Source: Plasmopara viticola | Taxonomy: Eukaryota > Oomycota > Peronosporomycetes > Peronosporales > Peronosporaceae | NCBI GenBank assembly: GCA_001695595.3 | Contig: MBPM02000036.1 | Coordinates: 62,001-126,000, forward strand | Length of the DNA stretch: 64,000 nt | Direction: 5' to 3' | In this document: one piece after another, positions 32,166 through 43,549 of the stretch | How positions within the stretch are numbered: position 1 is the stretch's first letter | Layout of the letters: every line of letters begins with the position of its first letter | The notes under the pieces: generated by a model | Told to the model about the DNA's origin: nothing | Databases searched by the model: none | What the model saw: the letters and a program-made list of their open reading frames with translations, nothing else | Made by a program: the position numbers and the translations under genes

Positions 32166-35099
32166 CTAAAAGTGCTCCTTGGTCGCTTTAGTCTCACTGT
32201 CAGGCGTGACAATCAGTGTACTCGCCAAGTCTGCCAATGCTTCCATTTCAGCATACTGTTTCGCCGAAATGTACTTGTGTGGTTTATAATTCGCCGCACA
32301 GATCGTTGCCACCACTGCACCATCCGGCGCTCGAATTGGAAAGCCAGCGTAAAACCGCAGTCCTGTTTGACTCACAAAACCCATGTGACTGAATCGAATG
32401 TCATTAAGTGCATTCTTGACGACCAGTGGCCGTTCGTGGTAAATGGTGTAGGAACACATGGATTCCTCCCGCGGGAGGGACATACCAATGGCTCCAGGAG
32501 GGTGCAGTCCGACCACGTACTGGGTGGACTCATCAATCATCGTCACGTATCCAATGGGGCAATTCAAATGCGCTGCGGCAACCTGGGCTAACATATTAAG
32601 TGCACTTCGATCGTACGTTGGACTGAGAGCACCCGAACCAATCACGTAGTCCAATCGACGTCGTTCTTGAGCTGGAAGTGGCTTGGGGGGCAACGGATGC
32701 GACGGAGACATGGTCTGATTGCCATCGAATTCGAGTTGATAATCGCGTTCAAGTGGAGCAATCGAAAACTGGGATTCATCCGCACCGGCACAATTCTTTT
32801 TCGTCTCTCGGAATGTTGCACGTAACGTTCGCTTTAAATGATCTTCAACATCAGCTCGAAGTTGTCTTACATTCGCATCGTCATAGTGACCGGGTTGGAA
32901 TCGTGACTGGTTCGATGTGGCTAGATGCTGATTTAATGAACGCTGCGTCAAAAGCGGCTGATTTCTCGAATGATCCAATTGAGACTGCGTTAGATTTGTG
33001 CCTCGAAAGTGACTTTGCGATCGATTAAATTGACTTTGAGTCAACCGCGAGTCTTGAGAGTGCAATTGATTGCATTGCCTTTGCATCCGTTGCGTGTCTC
33101 GATAGTGCGATTGACTCAATTGACTCTGCGTCAGTTGCGTGCCTCGATAGTGCGATTGACTTAATTGACTCTGCGTCAGTTGCGTGTCTCTCGCTTGATA
33201 CTGCGATTGACTCAATTGACTCTGCGACAGTTGCGTGTCTCTGGCTTGATACTGCGATTGACTCTGCGACAATGGCATCTCTCGGATCGATTCACATCGT
33301 GGTTGAGTGAGTTGACTCTGTGTCAATTGCGTATCTCGTAAATCCTGATATGTATTTTGGGACTGACGATAGCGTTGGTGCGATTGACTTTGATTTAAGG
33401 AATGCGCAAGATTCGATTGACTGAGTTGATTATGCGTCAACTGAGACTGGTACAGTTGAGACTGAGTCAATCGAGAGCGATCACAGTAATCGGGTTGATG
33501 ACGGACTGGTGCCTGAGCATTTACAATCCGATCAAGAGTTTGCAAGGTTCGTGAATGCTTTCGAACGGCACTCGAATACAAATCGTCCGAGACGTCGTTG
33601 GGACTGCCACCACCTTCATACTCGGAATACGTGACTGTTGACTCCACACTTGCATACGTGTCATTGCACTTGCGACGATCATAATTTGGACACTCGCTCG
33701 CGCGTTCTTCGTCCTCGTCAGAATCCGTGTCATGGTCCACCACTGCAGGACCCAAAGCAGCAATAAAATCGTCGTCTTCAAACACACAGGAATCGACATT
33801 TGTGATGCAGCGGACACACAATCGTTTTTTGGTCACTTGCCCCACGGTTCCTTCCACTTCGTGCAATTTGGAACACTCGCCACAACAGACGTGGCCACAC
33901 AATTGGCAATTGTGCTCACGTCTAAGGATCGTAAAGTGATTGTTACAGACGTCACAAGTTTGGAAATTTTGGCGAGTAGGGTCTCGATCGTCAGGGTTCA
34001 TCTTGATAAACGTCTGCAAGCCCAGTCGTCGACGTCGAATCACACGTTCAAATTGCATAAGGGACGTCGTTAAGAGTTCAATCACGTGTTTCGCTTCGGC
34101 ATTGATATGCAGCGAACGATAATTGGCCAATTCCGAGGGACTATACGACGTCAGTGGCCGCCTGTCATGCTGTCCGAATTGTTCGGGTGGCGAAATCGAC
34201 GCGTACCCATGGGCAATAATCCGAGTTGATTGAACTGCCCCTCGCGCACCGATACAATGGACAGTTCTCGTCTGGATGTCGTACCCTACCGAGATGTGGT
34301 CCAACCCACGCAGACCACTGCCGAGGACTGATCGACTCTGTAGTTTCTCTTTGATTGGAGCGAGTTGATCGTGTACGGATCGAGGAAGGGTCTTGATGAC
34401 ATGCACCGCCCGCTGATTTCCAACAAATTGATGGGTCAACGTTGCGAGACAGAGTTTTTGTAGCCGTTGGCGTCGATTTCGTAGTCGGCCACGGACATCC
34501 AGTCGTCGCTTGGACTTGAATCGTGTCATACTGACGCTTAAAAGCACTTTTCGTTCGTCGTCATTCAGATCCGGGTCGTACACTTTTCGAGATTTTATCG
34601 GTCGTACAGGTGCCCCGTCCAAAGTAGTAGCATGAGGCTGAAGTAACACTTCGCCCTGGCAAAGTTTCTTATTTGGAATAATCGCTCGCATCGAGGCTTC
34701 TAAATCGTGGCTCGTCTTATGACTCGTGAGCACGTTCAAAACCTCGTTCAAGTGACACTCGATCTCAATCGTCGCGACGACCGAGTGGACGAGATCCATG
34801 TCGTCCCCTCTGCCATCGCGTGTAGGCAAGAGCTCATACACTTCAACTGCGTCACCACTTTTGGACTTGCGCAACCAATTGGGCGCTCGATTTTCATGAT
34901 CGTCCACGGCTGCTTTGAGCTTTGGCAACGTGGCCAAGAGATCCGTGACGATTTCTTGGTCGGACAGTTGAAGATTCCGATCAAACGGATCGTTCGTTTC
35001 ACGCGCAATGGTCATGCGTCGTTGCTTGGGATCACACGTGAGACGCACCCCTCGGGAGCTTTGGCTGCTTTCACTAATCATGCTGCTGTTTGCCCACAT
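32166..35099 (-). CDS. START-like / FYVE / SQ-rich repeat / GAF protein (977 aa)
   Basis: The ATG at 35099 is the first in the frame; the frame is open to 35204 without an ATG, so an upstream exon is possible. The N-terminal ~330 residues resemble the START-like lipid-binding region found beside FYVE fingers in oomycetes. The FYVE finger is at about residues 380-430 with four CxxC pairs (CDVC, CQLC, CGEC, CVRC) and a near-canonical basic motif RREHNC, so PI3P (endosome) binding is plausible. After an acidic spacer, residues ~540-735 are a degenerate repeat of LTQSQLSQSQ and YQARDTQ units. A GAF domain occupies about 825-965 (CPIGYVTMIDES, GFPIRAPDGAVVATIC), close to GAF domains that often follow FYVE in stramenopiles. 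Probably a membrane-associated sensor or scaffold. Confidence 0.85.
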   Translation of the reverse strand: MWANSSMISESSQSSRGVRLTCDPKQRRMTIARETNDPFDRNLQLSDQEIVTDLLATLPKLKAAVDDHENRAPNWLRKSKSGDAVEVYELLPTRDGRGDDMDLVHSVVATIEIECHLNEVLNVLTSHKTSHDLEASMRAIIPNKKLCQGEVLLQPHATTLDGAPVRPIKSRKVYDPDLNDDERKVLLSVSMTRFKSKRRLDVRGRLRNRRQRLQKLCLATLTHQFVGNQRAVHVIKTLPRSVHDQLAPIKEKLQSRSVLGSGLRGLDHISVGYDIQTRTVHCIGARGAVQSTRIIAHGYASISPPEQFGQHDRRPLTSYSPSELANYRSLHINAEAKHVIELLTTSLMQFERVIRRRRLGLQTFIKMNPDDRDPTRQNFQTCDVCNNHFTILRREHNCQLCGHVCCGECSKLHEVEGTVGQVTKKRLCVRCITNVDSCVFEDDDFIAALGPAVVDHDTDSDEDEERASECPNYDRRKCNDTYASVESTVTYSEYEGGGSPNDVSDDLYSSAVRKHSRTLQTLDRIVNAQAPVRHQPDYCDRSRLTQSQLYQSQLTHNQLSQSNLAHSLNQSQSHQRYRQSQNTYQDLRDTQLTQSQLTQPRCESIREMPLSQSQSQYQARDTQLSQSQLSQSQYQARDTQLTQSQLSQSHYRGTQLTQSQLSQSHYRDTQRMQRQCNQLHSQDSRLTQSQFNRSQSHFRGTNLTQSQLDHSRNQPLLTQRSLNQHLATSNQSRFQPGHYDDANVRQLRADVEDHLKRTLRATFRETKKNCAGADESQFSIAPLERDYQLEFDGNQTMSPSHPLPPKPLPAQERRRLDYVIGSGALSPTYDRSALNMLAQVAAAHLNCPIGYVTMIDESTQYVVGLHPPGAIGMSLPREESMCSYTIYHERPLVVKNALNDIRFSHMGFVSQTGLRFYAGFPIRAPDGAVVATICAANYKPHKYISAKQYAEMEALADLASTLIVTPDSETKATKEHF
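32930..33480 (-). repeat. Degenerate coding minisatellite (LTQSQ-type units)
   Basis: Inside the FYVE/GAF gene, blocks such as GACTCAATTGACTCTGCGTC recur every ~45-60 bp with variation. They encode SQ/TQ-rich units (LTQSQLSQS, HYRGTQ, YQARDTQ). Units are imperfect and unevenly spaced, so length variation between strains is likely. Confidence 0.85.
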
Positions 35100-35864
35100 T
35101 TCGACACTTTTGACAATGAAGCAACGACCAGGACTCGACTTGGCGAGCCCAAAGGATCGCGTCGATACGACGTATAGCCAGAGACGGCCATTCCATTTGA
35201 ACACTGGCTGGGGTAAAGGCTACGGAATGCGGCAGAAAAGTTTTATTAGTGTCTCTATTAAGCTGTACCATCGAATGCATTGCCCAATGAAGGAGAAGGA
35301 TGTCGAGCTCACAAAGACGCGCTCTCTTGGCTCACCGAGTTATACACACCTCCTGTCCTATTTTCTCGTCTGGTCGCATTACAGATCCGACCTTTACTGA
35401 AACCGTCTATATCGAGCGCCGTTTTCTGGTCTTGACGTCTTTTTCTTGCGGACACGACTGGTCGACTTACAGCATTACTTTCAGTATCGCGTTCCATCCG
35501 TATCGTCTTTAACAGTCGAATCTTATTGAAGAGGAGAATCTGCCGTAATTTGAGCACTCGAATAATGGTAGAAAAAACACCTAAGTGCCCCAACTTTAAC
35601 GTCTCGAGTACTCTACATGACTACACCCATTCATCTTTTGCCATCGATACACTTTCTCTGCAACAAAAGCATTTCGGCGATACGTTCGGGCACCCGCTCA
35701 TTTCTTGATGAGGCAAATTTACTGCTGAGCTTTTAGTTGGTGACCAGTGGCAGCTGTGTCAATTACGGTTATGATGCGCCCTAAAATTAGGGTATGCGTA
35801 TATAATTTGTACGACATTAACTGCACTAGCTGGTGATCGTGTCCGAAATCCGACTTGTGCTCGT
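35100..35864. other. Upstream region of the FYVE/GAF gene
   Basis: No coding sequence recognised. It should contain the promoter of the minus-strand FYVE/GAF gene; no motif assigned. Confidence 0.4.
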
Positions 35865-35877
35865 CCGTTGTCAATAT
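35865..35877. repeat. Target-site duplication, left copy (element C)
   Basis: CCGTTGTCAATAT occurs here and at 36202-36214, flanking the insertion. Confidence 0.85.
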
Positions 35878-36201
35878 TGTATTGTATTGTATTACGTTAT
35901 CGCGTTGCCAAGTTATGCACGTGCTAGGCTCTATGGCTAGTCCACGGCATAGAGTGGTGTCCGCATACGTCGGGTCTCGTTCGGCGGGCAGTGCAGCCAG
36001 CACCGAGGTCGTGAGGGGCTTCCATCATTTTGTTTAGCTCTGACTTGGTAAGAGCCCAGGTGGCGCCCTGGTGCTGGAGACCGTCGCGTCGAGGGTGAGA
36101 CTCGTGAGAGACCTGCAGATGCCCGAGAGCACCTGCCCGAAGTGCGCGAGCATTTAGCCCCCGCGCTTGGAAGGAGGGCGTCACCCCAACCATTTCCGGA
36201 G
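35878..36201 (-). mobile_element. SINE-like LINE derivative, copy C
   Basis: Minus-strand copy, ~324 bp. From its 5' end at ~36200 (GGAAATGGTTGGGGTGACGC) it has the LINE leader, then the same junction to the CCACCTGGGCTCTTACCAAG segment, then the same second junction (TAAACAAAATGATGGAAG) to the RT 3' end. It closes with a TACAA pentamer tail (plus strand TTGTATTGTATTGTATTAC). It has a perfect 13 bp target duplication. Confidence 0.9.
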
Positions 36202-36214
36202 CCGTTGTCAATAT
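36202..36214. repeat. Target-site duplication, right copy (element C)
   Basis: CCGTTGTCAATAT, identical to 35865-35877. Confidence 0.85.
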
Positions 36215-37615
36215 ATGTTCAAAAACGTATCGCCTTTGCTAAAACTTTGGGCCTTTCCTTAGCTGCAAGCACACTTTTTTAGATTATCGTAGATAGGACC
36301 TCCTTTGTTAACTTAGTGAGTAAGTACATCGACAGCTCGTTGCACTTTTATGCACCGCTCTTGTGGCTCGTTAAGGTGGTGGTCTCGACCCCGTAATTAC
36401 TTAATCGTTTTTCCAATTAAAAAAATGTCCATCACCATTGAATAGTGATGGCAATGTTAGTGCAAAAAGCGTCAACAGCAAGGTAAGGTATGAGAATTAC
36501 CGCCTCCTTCGCAATTCGTGATAAGCAGTGCTTTTCGTCTTGAGCTGCCAATTGATTGATCTGACTGGGGTACGTCTTGATACAAAAGTGCAGCATGAAG
36601 GTGAAGTTCATCTAAAGAATTAGTACCATCAGTCCTTGGCAAAATGAAGAGTTATCATGTTGAGAAATCGCATCATCGTGCTGGTTGAATTTTGTCAACT
36701 ATAGTTGTGGGGTGGACTTGATGGAAGCTTCTCATTATATAATTGATACATAATACTAAGAATGTTACAACGCGACTTCACTCAACTATAAATGCTTTGG
36801 AGCACATCAAGCCAGTATGTTGGGTCCAAAAGCATCCGCTAAAGCTAAATTCTTAGGGGTCCGATCGGCGGCGACAGCCGTAGTAAATTAATACAAGGTG
36901 GACTACTTTTTAGTGGCCCAACTCAAGAAATAAAGGATATTTTATGCTGAATTATGTGCATGCAAGTGCTCCTTTACCAATCTGGAGACGCTTTTGTGTG
37001 TTTGACAGCATCTTGCACAGACGAAGCCTGGAGGGACATGCAATCTACCTGTGAGTGATTGTTCACTAACACCGATCTTTGGGTGCGCAGCCGTTGCGTT
37101 GTTGTGTCAAAATTTGGCTTTCCGGTGCATCCTGAGGTATCATGAACAGGAATATAATCTCTGTCTAAGCTGCATGATATAGTGGATAAGTGACAATAAA
37201 AGAAGCAAATTGAGCCGTTTATTAGGGAAAGTACACGCACAGACATGCTGCCTTTAAAAATGTCTCGAATAGACAGCTCCTCAACCTACCGGACCCCGAT
37301 AAGTGATATCCTTGGGTCGCCTGAGTCGCAACTAAAGCGATGCTGAGCAGAGTAACGTCAGCTACTTTAGCAGCAGCAAGCAAAGGCGCAACATCATTGC
37401 CTCTTTGAAGTGAAAGAAGGCTAAGGCTCAAAGGTGTCGCTGGCATGGGCAAGTCAGCAAATAGTCAAAGCGGGACTGATGCAAATCAAAGCATGATATT
37501 TGGTTTCACGCGAGCTTGATATCACTCAAACACAGCATCTAGCAGGGATAAATCGCCAGTTGTACGCGTCAGTGTATGAAGTTGTAAGATTTTTTTCAAT
37601 CTTGTTAGATTTTGG
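36215..37615. other. Gene desert, no gene recognised
   Basis: Short frames on both strands (36974-37246, 37222-37452) have no recognisable domain. Confidence 0.4.
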
Positions 37616-37619
37616 AGGT

Positions 37620-38065
37620 TGAAAGGCCCCGCAAGCTTTGAATACACTTAAAATATGCTGACTTTTAGCTCAGCCAAGAGCTTAGTCACTTCAATTCTTT
37701 ATCAAACAGAAGCTTTGACTACTCTGGTAATGCCTTAAGCTGAAGTGCACCTCCCGTAACGAAGCGACTAGCTGAACTGTAAACTATCTCTGTGTACAAG
37801 GTTTCCACACATTGTTGGTGAGCACAGGGATAACATGTATCGCATCCATGCAATGCTACCCGCTCTTATTCGCGCTCCGCTGCCCACGTGCTACCCGCTG
37901 TGTTTGGTGCCCGTATTTCTTTTTTACTCGCGTTTAGTTGCAATATTTTGCCCGCCTGTGAAACTACGTTACTCACATTTTCTCTTTGGTAGCCACTGCT
38001 GCTAATGTACTTAAGTGTCCGCCAAAGAAGGTATCGAAGATGTCGTCAGGTCTCCCCAAGTAAAT
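37620..38065 (+). repeat. Diverged LTR-like direct repeat, left copy
   Basis: Shares an ordered series of blocks with 39540-39935: CTCAGCCAAG, AAGTGCACCTCCCGT, CCCGCCTGTGAAAC then GTTACTCACATTT, and GTATCGAAGATGTCGTCAGG. Spacing between blocks is similar in both copies, which fits two old LTRs of one element. Confidence 0.6.
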
Positions 38066-39539
38066 CTACAAATATTAGGTACCTCCCGTTAATACTTATT
38101 TTTGCCGTGGACTTCCATTTTCTTAAGCCCTTCAGCGCGGGCTTCAGCGGCTGGTACGTATGGCCGTGCCCCGCGCAAACAAAATTCGTTCTTGTCTAGT
38201 CATGACATGCCCAGAATTAAATCACAATTAATCATTTTATTCGACCTGCTGTATTAGACAGGTCTATTCTGACCATAAGAACGTCCGAATAGCTAGTCGA
38301 ACCAAAATAAGCAAGTCTTTTAAAACTTGAATCATCCTACCCGGTCGATTGCAATCGTTTGCTAAGTAAAATTCGTCTTGGGAATCTAAATGCAATCTCT
38401 ACCTCGAAACAGTGTGCGTTAGACTTGAGCTAAACGATTCAGCAGGATCTCATGGATCCGGTTTGCACTCAGTAAATATATTACTTAGATGTGGTATTTA
38501 AAGACATACCGCATAGCATTCCCGGGTGAAGAAATAGACACGAGTTTGCATTGCTTTAGGCACAAAGCACTTCGTTTCTAAACAAAGGTTATTACCAGGA
38601 GATGAATGTGAGCTCATCGTCTACTTCTTCGCCGAAAAGACAAAGGCTGACATGGTGCGATAGCATTAACATCTGCACCCAGCTTTTTGTGTCCTGAAGG
38701 CAAACGGAAAGTAATGGCCACTTTAAACCAAATCAAATTTCAATAGTGCAACAATACCTACACAAACGCCTATGCTCAATAACATGTCCAAGTGCACTTC
38801 GTATCAATGGAGGTGAATGATCTACCCCTGGTTTGCGTAGCGGTGTGCCATGAGCTTGGCTTCTGCCACCCCAAGAGATACCGAGTGCCCCACCAACGTT
38901 AATTCATCTGGTCACGCATTTGCTTTAACCAATACAGACAAGAGGTGTGAAGGAGATCAGTCGAGTTTGAAGATCCGATTGGCCTATCTTAAGCAGGTTT
39001 GAAAGGCAAATGAGTCAATAATCGTTACGTCAACTTCGACTTATGTTAGTGTGCAGCCGGAGCGACTAAAGTCACCGGCTACTTTGTAAACAGCCTTAAA
39101 GTTGAGAGCTAATTTGGCTAAGCGTATACCACGGCAAGATGGCTGCCATATATATCATATGCGCTAAACCCAAGTCAGGAAAATTTGCTCGCCAACGTGC
39201 TATCGTGCTGGCCAAATTATGAATTAGCAAGGTCAAAAGCTTTATAGACAGGCATTTATAATTTTTTAATTCAATGCAATGTTATTGCAATTTCTCATCA
39301 ATGATGATTGTTTAGTCACACGATACTTCGCACCTATCGCAAAGTTAATTTCATGCAAAACTATGTTAAATCAGATATTAGGATTAATATATGAGTGCCA
39401 CATTTGAGTATCTCTTCGACGCAGACTATGAAATTTTACAGGATCTATAAGCCCAGATTTAATGTACTTTGCCTACAAGGCTGACGTTAAAACCTAGTTC
39501 CAATAAAAGAATGTAATTTTACCCTTGAGGGGGGTATCA
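38066..39539 (+). mobile_element. Internal region of an old LTR element
   Basis: ~1.5 kb between the two diverged LTR-like repeats. No intact frame survives. Blocks at 38620-38720 and ~38785 resemble parts of the first desert (9465-9580, ~9930), which suggests another copy of the same family there. Confidence 0.45.
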
Positions 39540-39935
39540 TTTTAAAAACACCACTCTTGAACATTTAAGCTTTCAACTCAGCCAAGTCGTAAAGGCTTCG
39601 AATTTTTAAGCTTAAATTTTTGGCACCTCTGATAGTGCCTGTATCTCAAGTGCACCTCCCGTGGCAAAGCAATTTATTGAAAAGTCAGCTAATCCTGTGA
39701 ATACTATCTTGTCAACCACAATGTTGTTCGCATTCCGCAATGGTGTTCGCCTTTGAGTTGTGTGCCCACATGCGAAACATTTTTACTTGCGGTTGGTTGC
39801 GCTATGACCCGCCTATGAAACCATGTTACCCACATTTATATTGATACAATTATAGCGTCTTTCGCCTTAGTTTTGCTAGTAGAACTTAGTTTCCACCTAT
39901 GAAGGTGTCGAAGATGTCGTCAAGTCTTTTGCGTG
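39540..39935 (+). repeat. Diverged LTR-like direct repeat, right copy
   Basis: Counterpart of 37620-38065: CTCAGCCAAG, AAGTGCACCTCCCGT, CCCGCCTATGAAAC then GTTACCCACATTT, GTGTCGAAGATGTCGTCAAG. Confidence 0.6.
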
Positions 39936-42900
39936 GAGGTATAAGAATCATCGATCAGCTACAACACAAGAAGCTCAGGAAACAAGCTCTTCAAGTTCGT
40001 TATTTACGACATGTACGATCATGGAACTGTCGATGAATACAGGTACCGGTAGCGAGCACATCAGATATGCGGAAAACAAAAATACTAGATTCAAGTAGTA
40101 TTTGTCTTGTCTTTAACAATCGCCCAAATTTGTGCTCACAAGGATGCCAAACACGAAAGGCTAACAAAAATTCTACTTACGCCTAAATTACGAGTCGCAT
40201 TTGATAGATCTACACGATAATCGTCTACGCTACAGTCGCATAAGTCACAGATGATGAAGATCGGCTGCCTTGTTGCACTCATAATTCGCGCAGTAGGCTT
40301 TTGAAACGCTTAAATCATTCCACAATGGATCCTCACAAGTTGAAGAAGTACACCAACAAGCATCTGTTCTGTCTTACAACTATTTATATTACATGATGCG
40401 CAAAATGCAGCCTTTCAAACTGTAATTGTCTCGTCACGCATTACCCTCTTTAACTGGATCCGAAAAATTGCAGTACGTTAGCAAAGACAAGAAGTATAGA
40501 ATTTTCGTCCGCTACAAGAAAGGCTGGCATTCGCAGATTGCTAGATTGATGTAATATTTGTGGTGTATAAATAATCTATACATACTAAGACCCTTCGCTC
40601 TCTACCGCTCCATGTCAAAAAGCCATCGATATCACCTATCTACACTGTCGACGAGCCGAAGTATCTACGTTTGTTTGTACTGTGACTCTTACACCACAAT
40701 CTATGCATGCAATTAAGCTTGCACTCGAATACCATGAAGTGGCTCTGAAATAATAGCAGTGACAAGTAGCTTAAGACGTCTCAAAGTATTGTTGAGCGCA
40801 AAATTTTAAAATTACAAGTACTTTTGAGATACACATATCCTGAGGCTCTACCATCTCACCATCGTGACATTATCACTGCTCGCTTGGCGGCAAGTACGAA
40901 AGTCTCTGCATATACGATCTCGGAGGATCTAAGTGTATAGTCATTCGACTTTTATTGCGTCAAACACTCTTGCTCTTGGACTGGATACGCGGAAAAAGCA
41001 TCAGCCAAAGCCTTAAGCTACTCTGGCATACATCCCACCTCAAAGCTGTATTGCGCAACGAAAAAGGACCAGTGTGCCATTGTCCGCAAGAGGTAAAGAG
41101 ACTGTGCCGCGGTTCATACCGGAGAATGGTAGAATCATGCACATTGAAAGTTCGCTATGGATCAGACAAGGCCACGATTTGCGTATAAGACAGGTTTTAA
41201 TGGACTTTGTTAGAAATTTCCTGGTCCTTGAATTTTGAGCGTGGCTTGTATCCTCCTTGAGAAGGCAAATGAGTATTCTAGACACTTTTGCGTAATTTTC
41301 ACTAAACTCATGAAATTGACTGACAGAACCAAGCCATTCAAATCAACTATTAAGTTCAATAAAGATGGTCAATACACAATAGCTTTGACCTTAACGAGCT
41401 CTACACAAGGGCCATGCCTTTAAGCAAAGCACCGTTTGAGGATTGTCCTTCGCGCCAACATACTTTATCTTCATAACAAAATTTATTCGTACGCAGACAC
41501 TCAATAACTGCTCAAAAGTAAGCAATTGATTTTTTCACGTCTGTCTTCTCATTCTCTCGATGAAAATACCAGCAGTATATGTCTGTGTATAGGGGCTGAA
41601 CATATAGTATCTCGATGTTTTAGCTCTACAGGTGCGTTTGAAAGTCCTTGGGCCTTTGGAAGCAAGTCACACATTGTGCTGTTTATGGTCCATGGAGTGC
41701 CACACATTCGTATGAAAGGTGGTGGTTACCATCGATCATGTCGGGTGCGCTGTACATTGTACATCCTGGTGTGTTGTTTCGCGGCACATTCTTATTATGA
41801 TATAAGTCTGCGTCGGGACGATGGCCGTATGCAGATAATTGAAGCGTATACGGTGCGCTACTTACCATTTGACATTTTGACGTAAAATGCTTGCATCTAA
41901 ATAATTTGAGACATACTACTTCAATTCATCACCTCTTTGTAATTCGCACGAAATAATATGTCTCGACTTTTCATTGATAAAGACCACTCCCTCAGTCCAC
42001 AGTATTTGCAGTGTTTGAAATTAGGTTTGAAAAACATACCTCGATTTGTGGTGGTGGCGCAGAAGGCAGGACTCGTGCAATCGTGTCCTGAAATTCGCTT
42101 ATTGATGGTCAATACAATCCGATACATTCGTAAGAAGTAGAGAGACATTCTTAGCACTAGCTATCTGCTTTGTGTTTGCTTCAATGAGTAGTGAGGGGAA
42201 GTTGATCTCGTATGACAGAATTTCTGTCCTGTCGTCGAAGTTTAGTCCTCTTCAAGCTATTCGAATGACATTTCGGACAAATGCTACCAAGAAAAATCAA
42301 TTTGAGGCTTACTTTGCCTCGAACCACTTCCTTCATGAGGATGCATGGTAGAGCGCTATTGTCATTAATCGACATGTCTTCCGTAGTTCAAAAAGAGACA
42401 ATTTGCGTTGCTCGATGAACGCCATCTAGCACCGTCCTTTTCTTAAAGAAACCGACGGTCTAGATATGTCATAACCGTGCTGAGACTATCGTGCATTGCC
42501 GCACCAAAGCCTTCATTGACGTTTTGTGTTTGTCGGATTCCTCCTCTGCGGAATGTGTGTCGTTTTACATGCATAAAAAGAACAGCGTTTTGATTGCCCG
42601 ACCTCGGGTCGGCAATGTCACGGCGGACATAAATCGATCGCTGTTTACGACGAGGATTGCTCAATGAAAACTGTGCCACTCCGCGAGCACTGTAAGAACC
42701 TTGCTGCTGATGCTTTGGCCTAAGGTTATCCATCCTTTGCATAGCTTGCAGCATCTGCTGTTCACAACAAGCATTACTGCATGGAGGTCATGCCACCCCA
42801 TGTACATCGTCAGAACCTCGAATAGCGATCGTGTCGTACAGAGACAACTCTGTCTCACGAACGGATTACGTACTACTATGGACGAAGCGAGAGGGTTGCT

Positions 42901-43539
42901 TTAATTTAGCTCTAAAAATTCTATTAAAGGCTTCGAGCATTGTTGAGTGGCTTATGTGTCGCTTTGCGTTGTGGTCTACTGTCCGTGACATGGTCCAGCA
43001 CAGTGACCGACTCAGTCTAGTGTAGTGCTCCCGATATCCAGCAGAGATAGGCAAATGACCCATGAGAGCTTTAAAAGGGGCAGAGTGGGCGGCAACCTAA
43101 GCTTTGGCCTCCAATAAAACCTGGGCTCGTGATGCTTCAGACACGCTATTTTAGGTTGGAGCTTCATCTCGGTAAGCTATGCTTTTTCGCAACTTCATCA
43201 AGGATCACAAGGCTCCCAAATACTTCTATCTTATTGAAAGCAGGACGACGTTGAAAAAAATCGAGGCAAATACAATACAGCTCCTTTGCTTGCTTCCTGT
43301 TGTACTCTTAGCCAATTATTATAGATCCAATCAAGAGCTTCGGCGTGACATCATTTAATAGCGTTAATCTAGTGACATCCGTCTGTGATACCAGTATTAG
43401 CCGTACATATGCCTTTTAATATTGTGTCGTCACCCACTAATCCAATACGATGTCATCCGCTTATATAACAAAGCATAGTAATCTCGACCCGTCTCTCTTT
43501 GTTACTTTTTGCAAAAGTTTGCTGCCTGTGGCTTCGCTC
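39936..43539. other. Gene desert, no gene recognised
   Basis: Overlapping short frames on both strands (40955-41188, 41526-41885, 42443-42754, 42866-43063) carry no domain I can name. The part next to 43540 is expected to hold the 3' LTR of the Copia relic, whose borders I could not define. Confidence 0.4.
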
Positions 43540-43549
43540 GCAGACTAAA

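Noticed and set aside
32157..32591. 144-codon plus-strand frame
   Set aside because: Antisense to the conserved GAF domain of the minus-strand gene.
34707..35177. 156-codon plus-strand frame
   Set aside because: Antisense shadow of the START-like region of the FYVE/GAF gene.
35100..35204. Upstream extension of the FYVE/GAF gene
   Set aside because: Starts with GTG and has no ATG; kept only as a possible part of an upstream exon.
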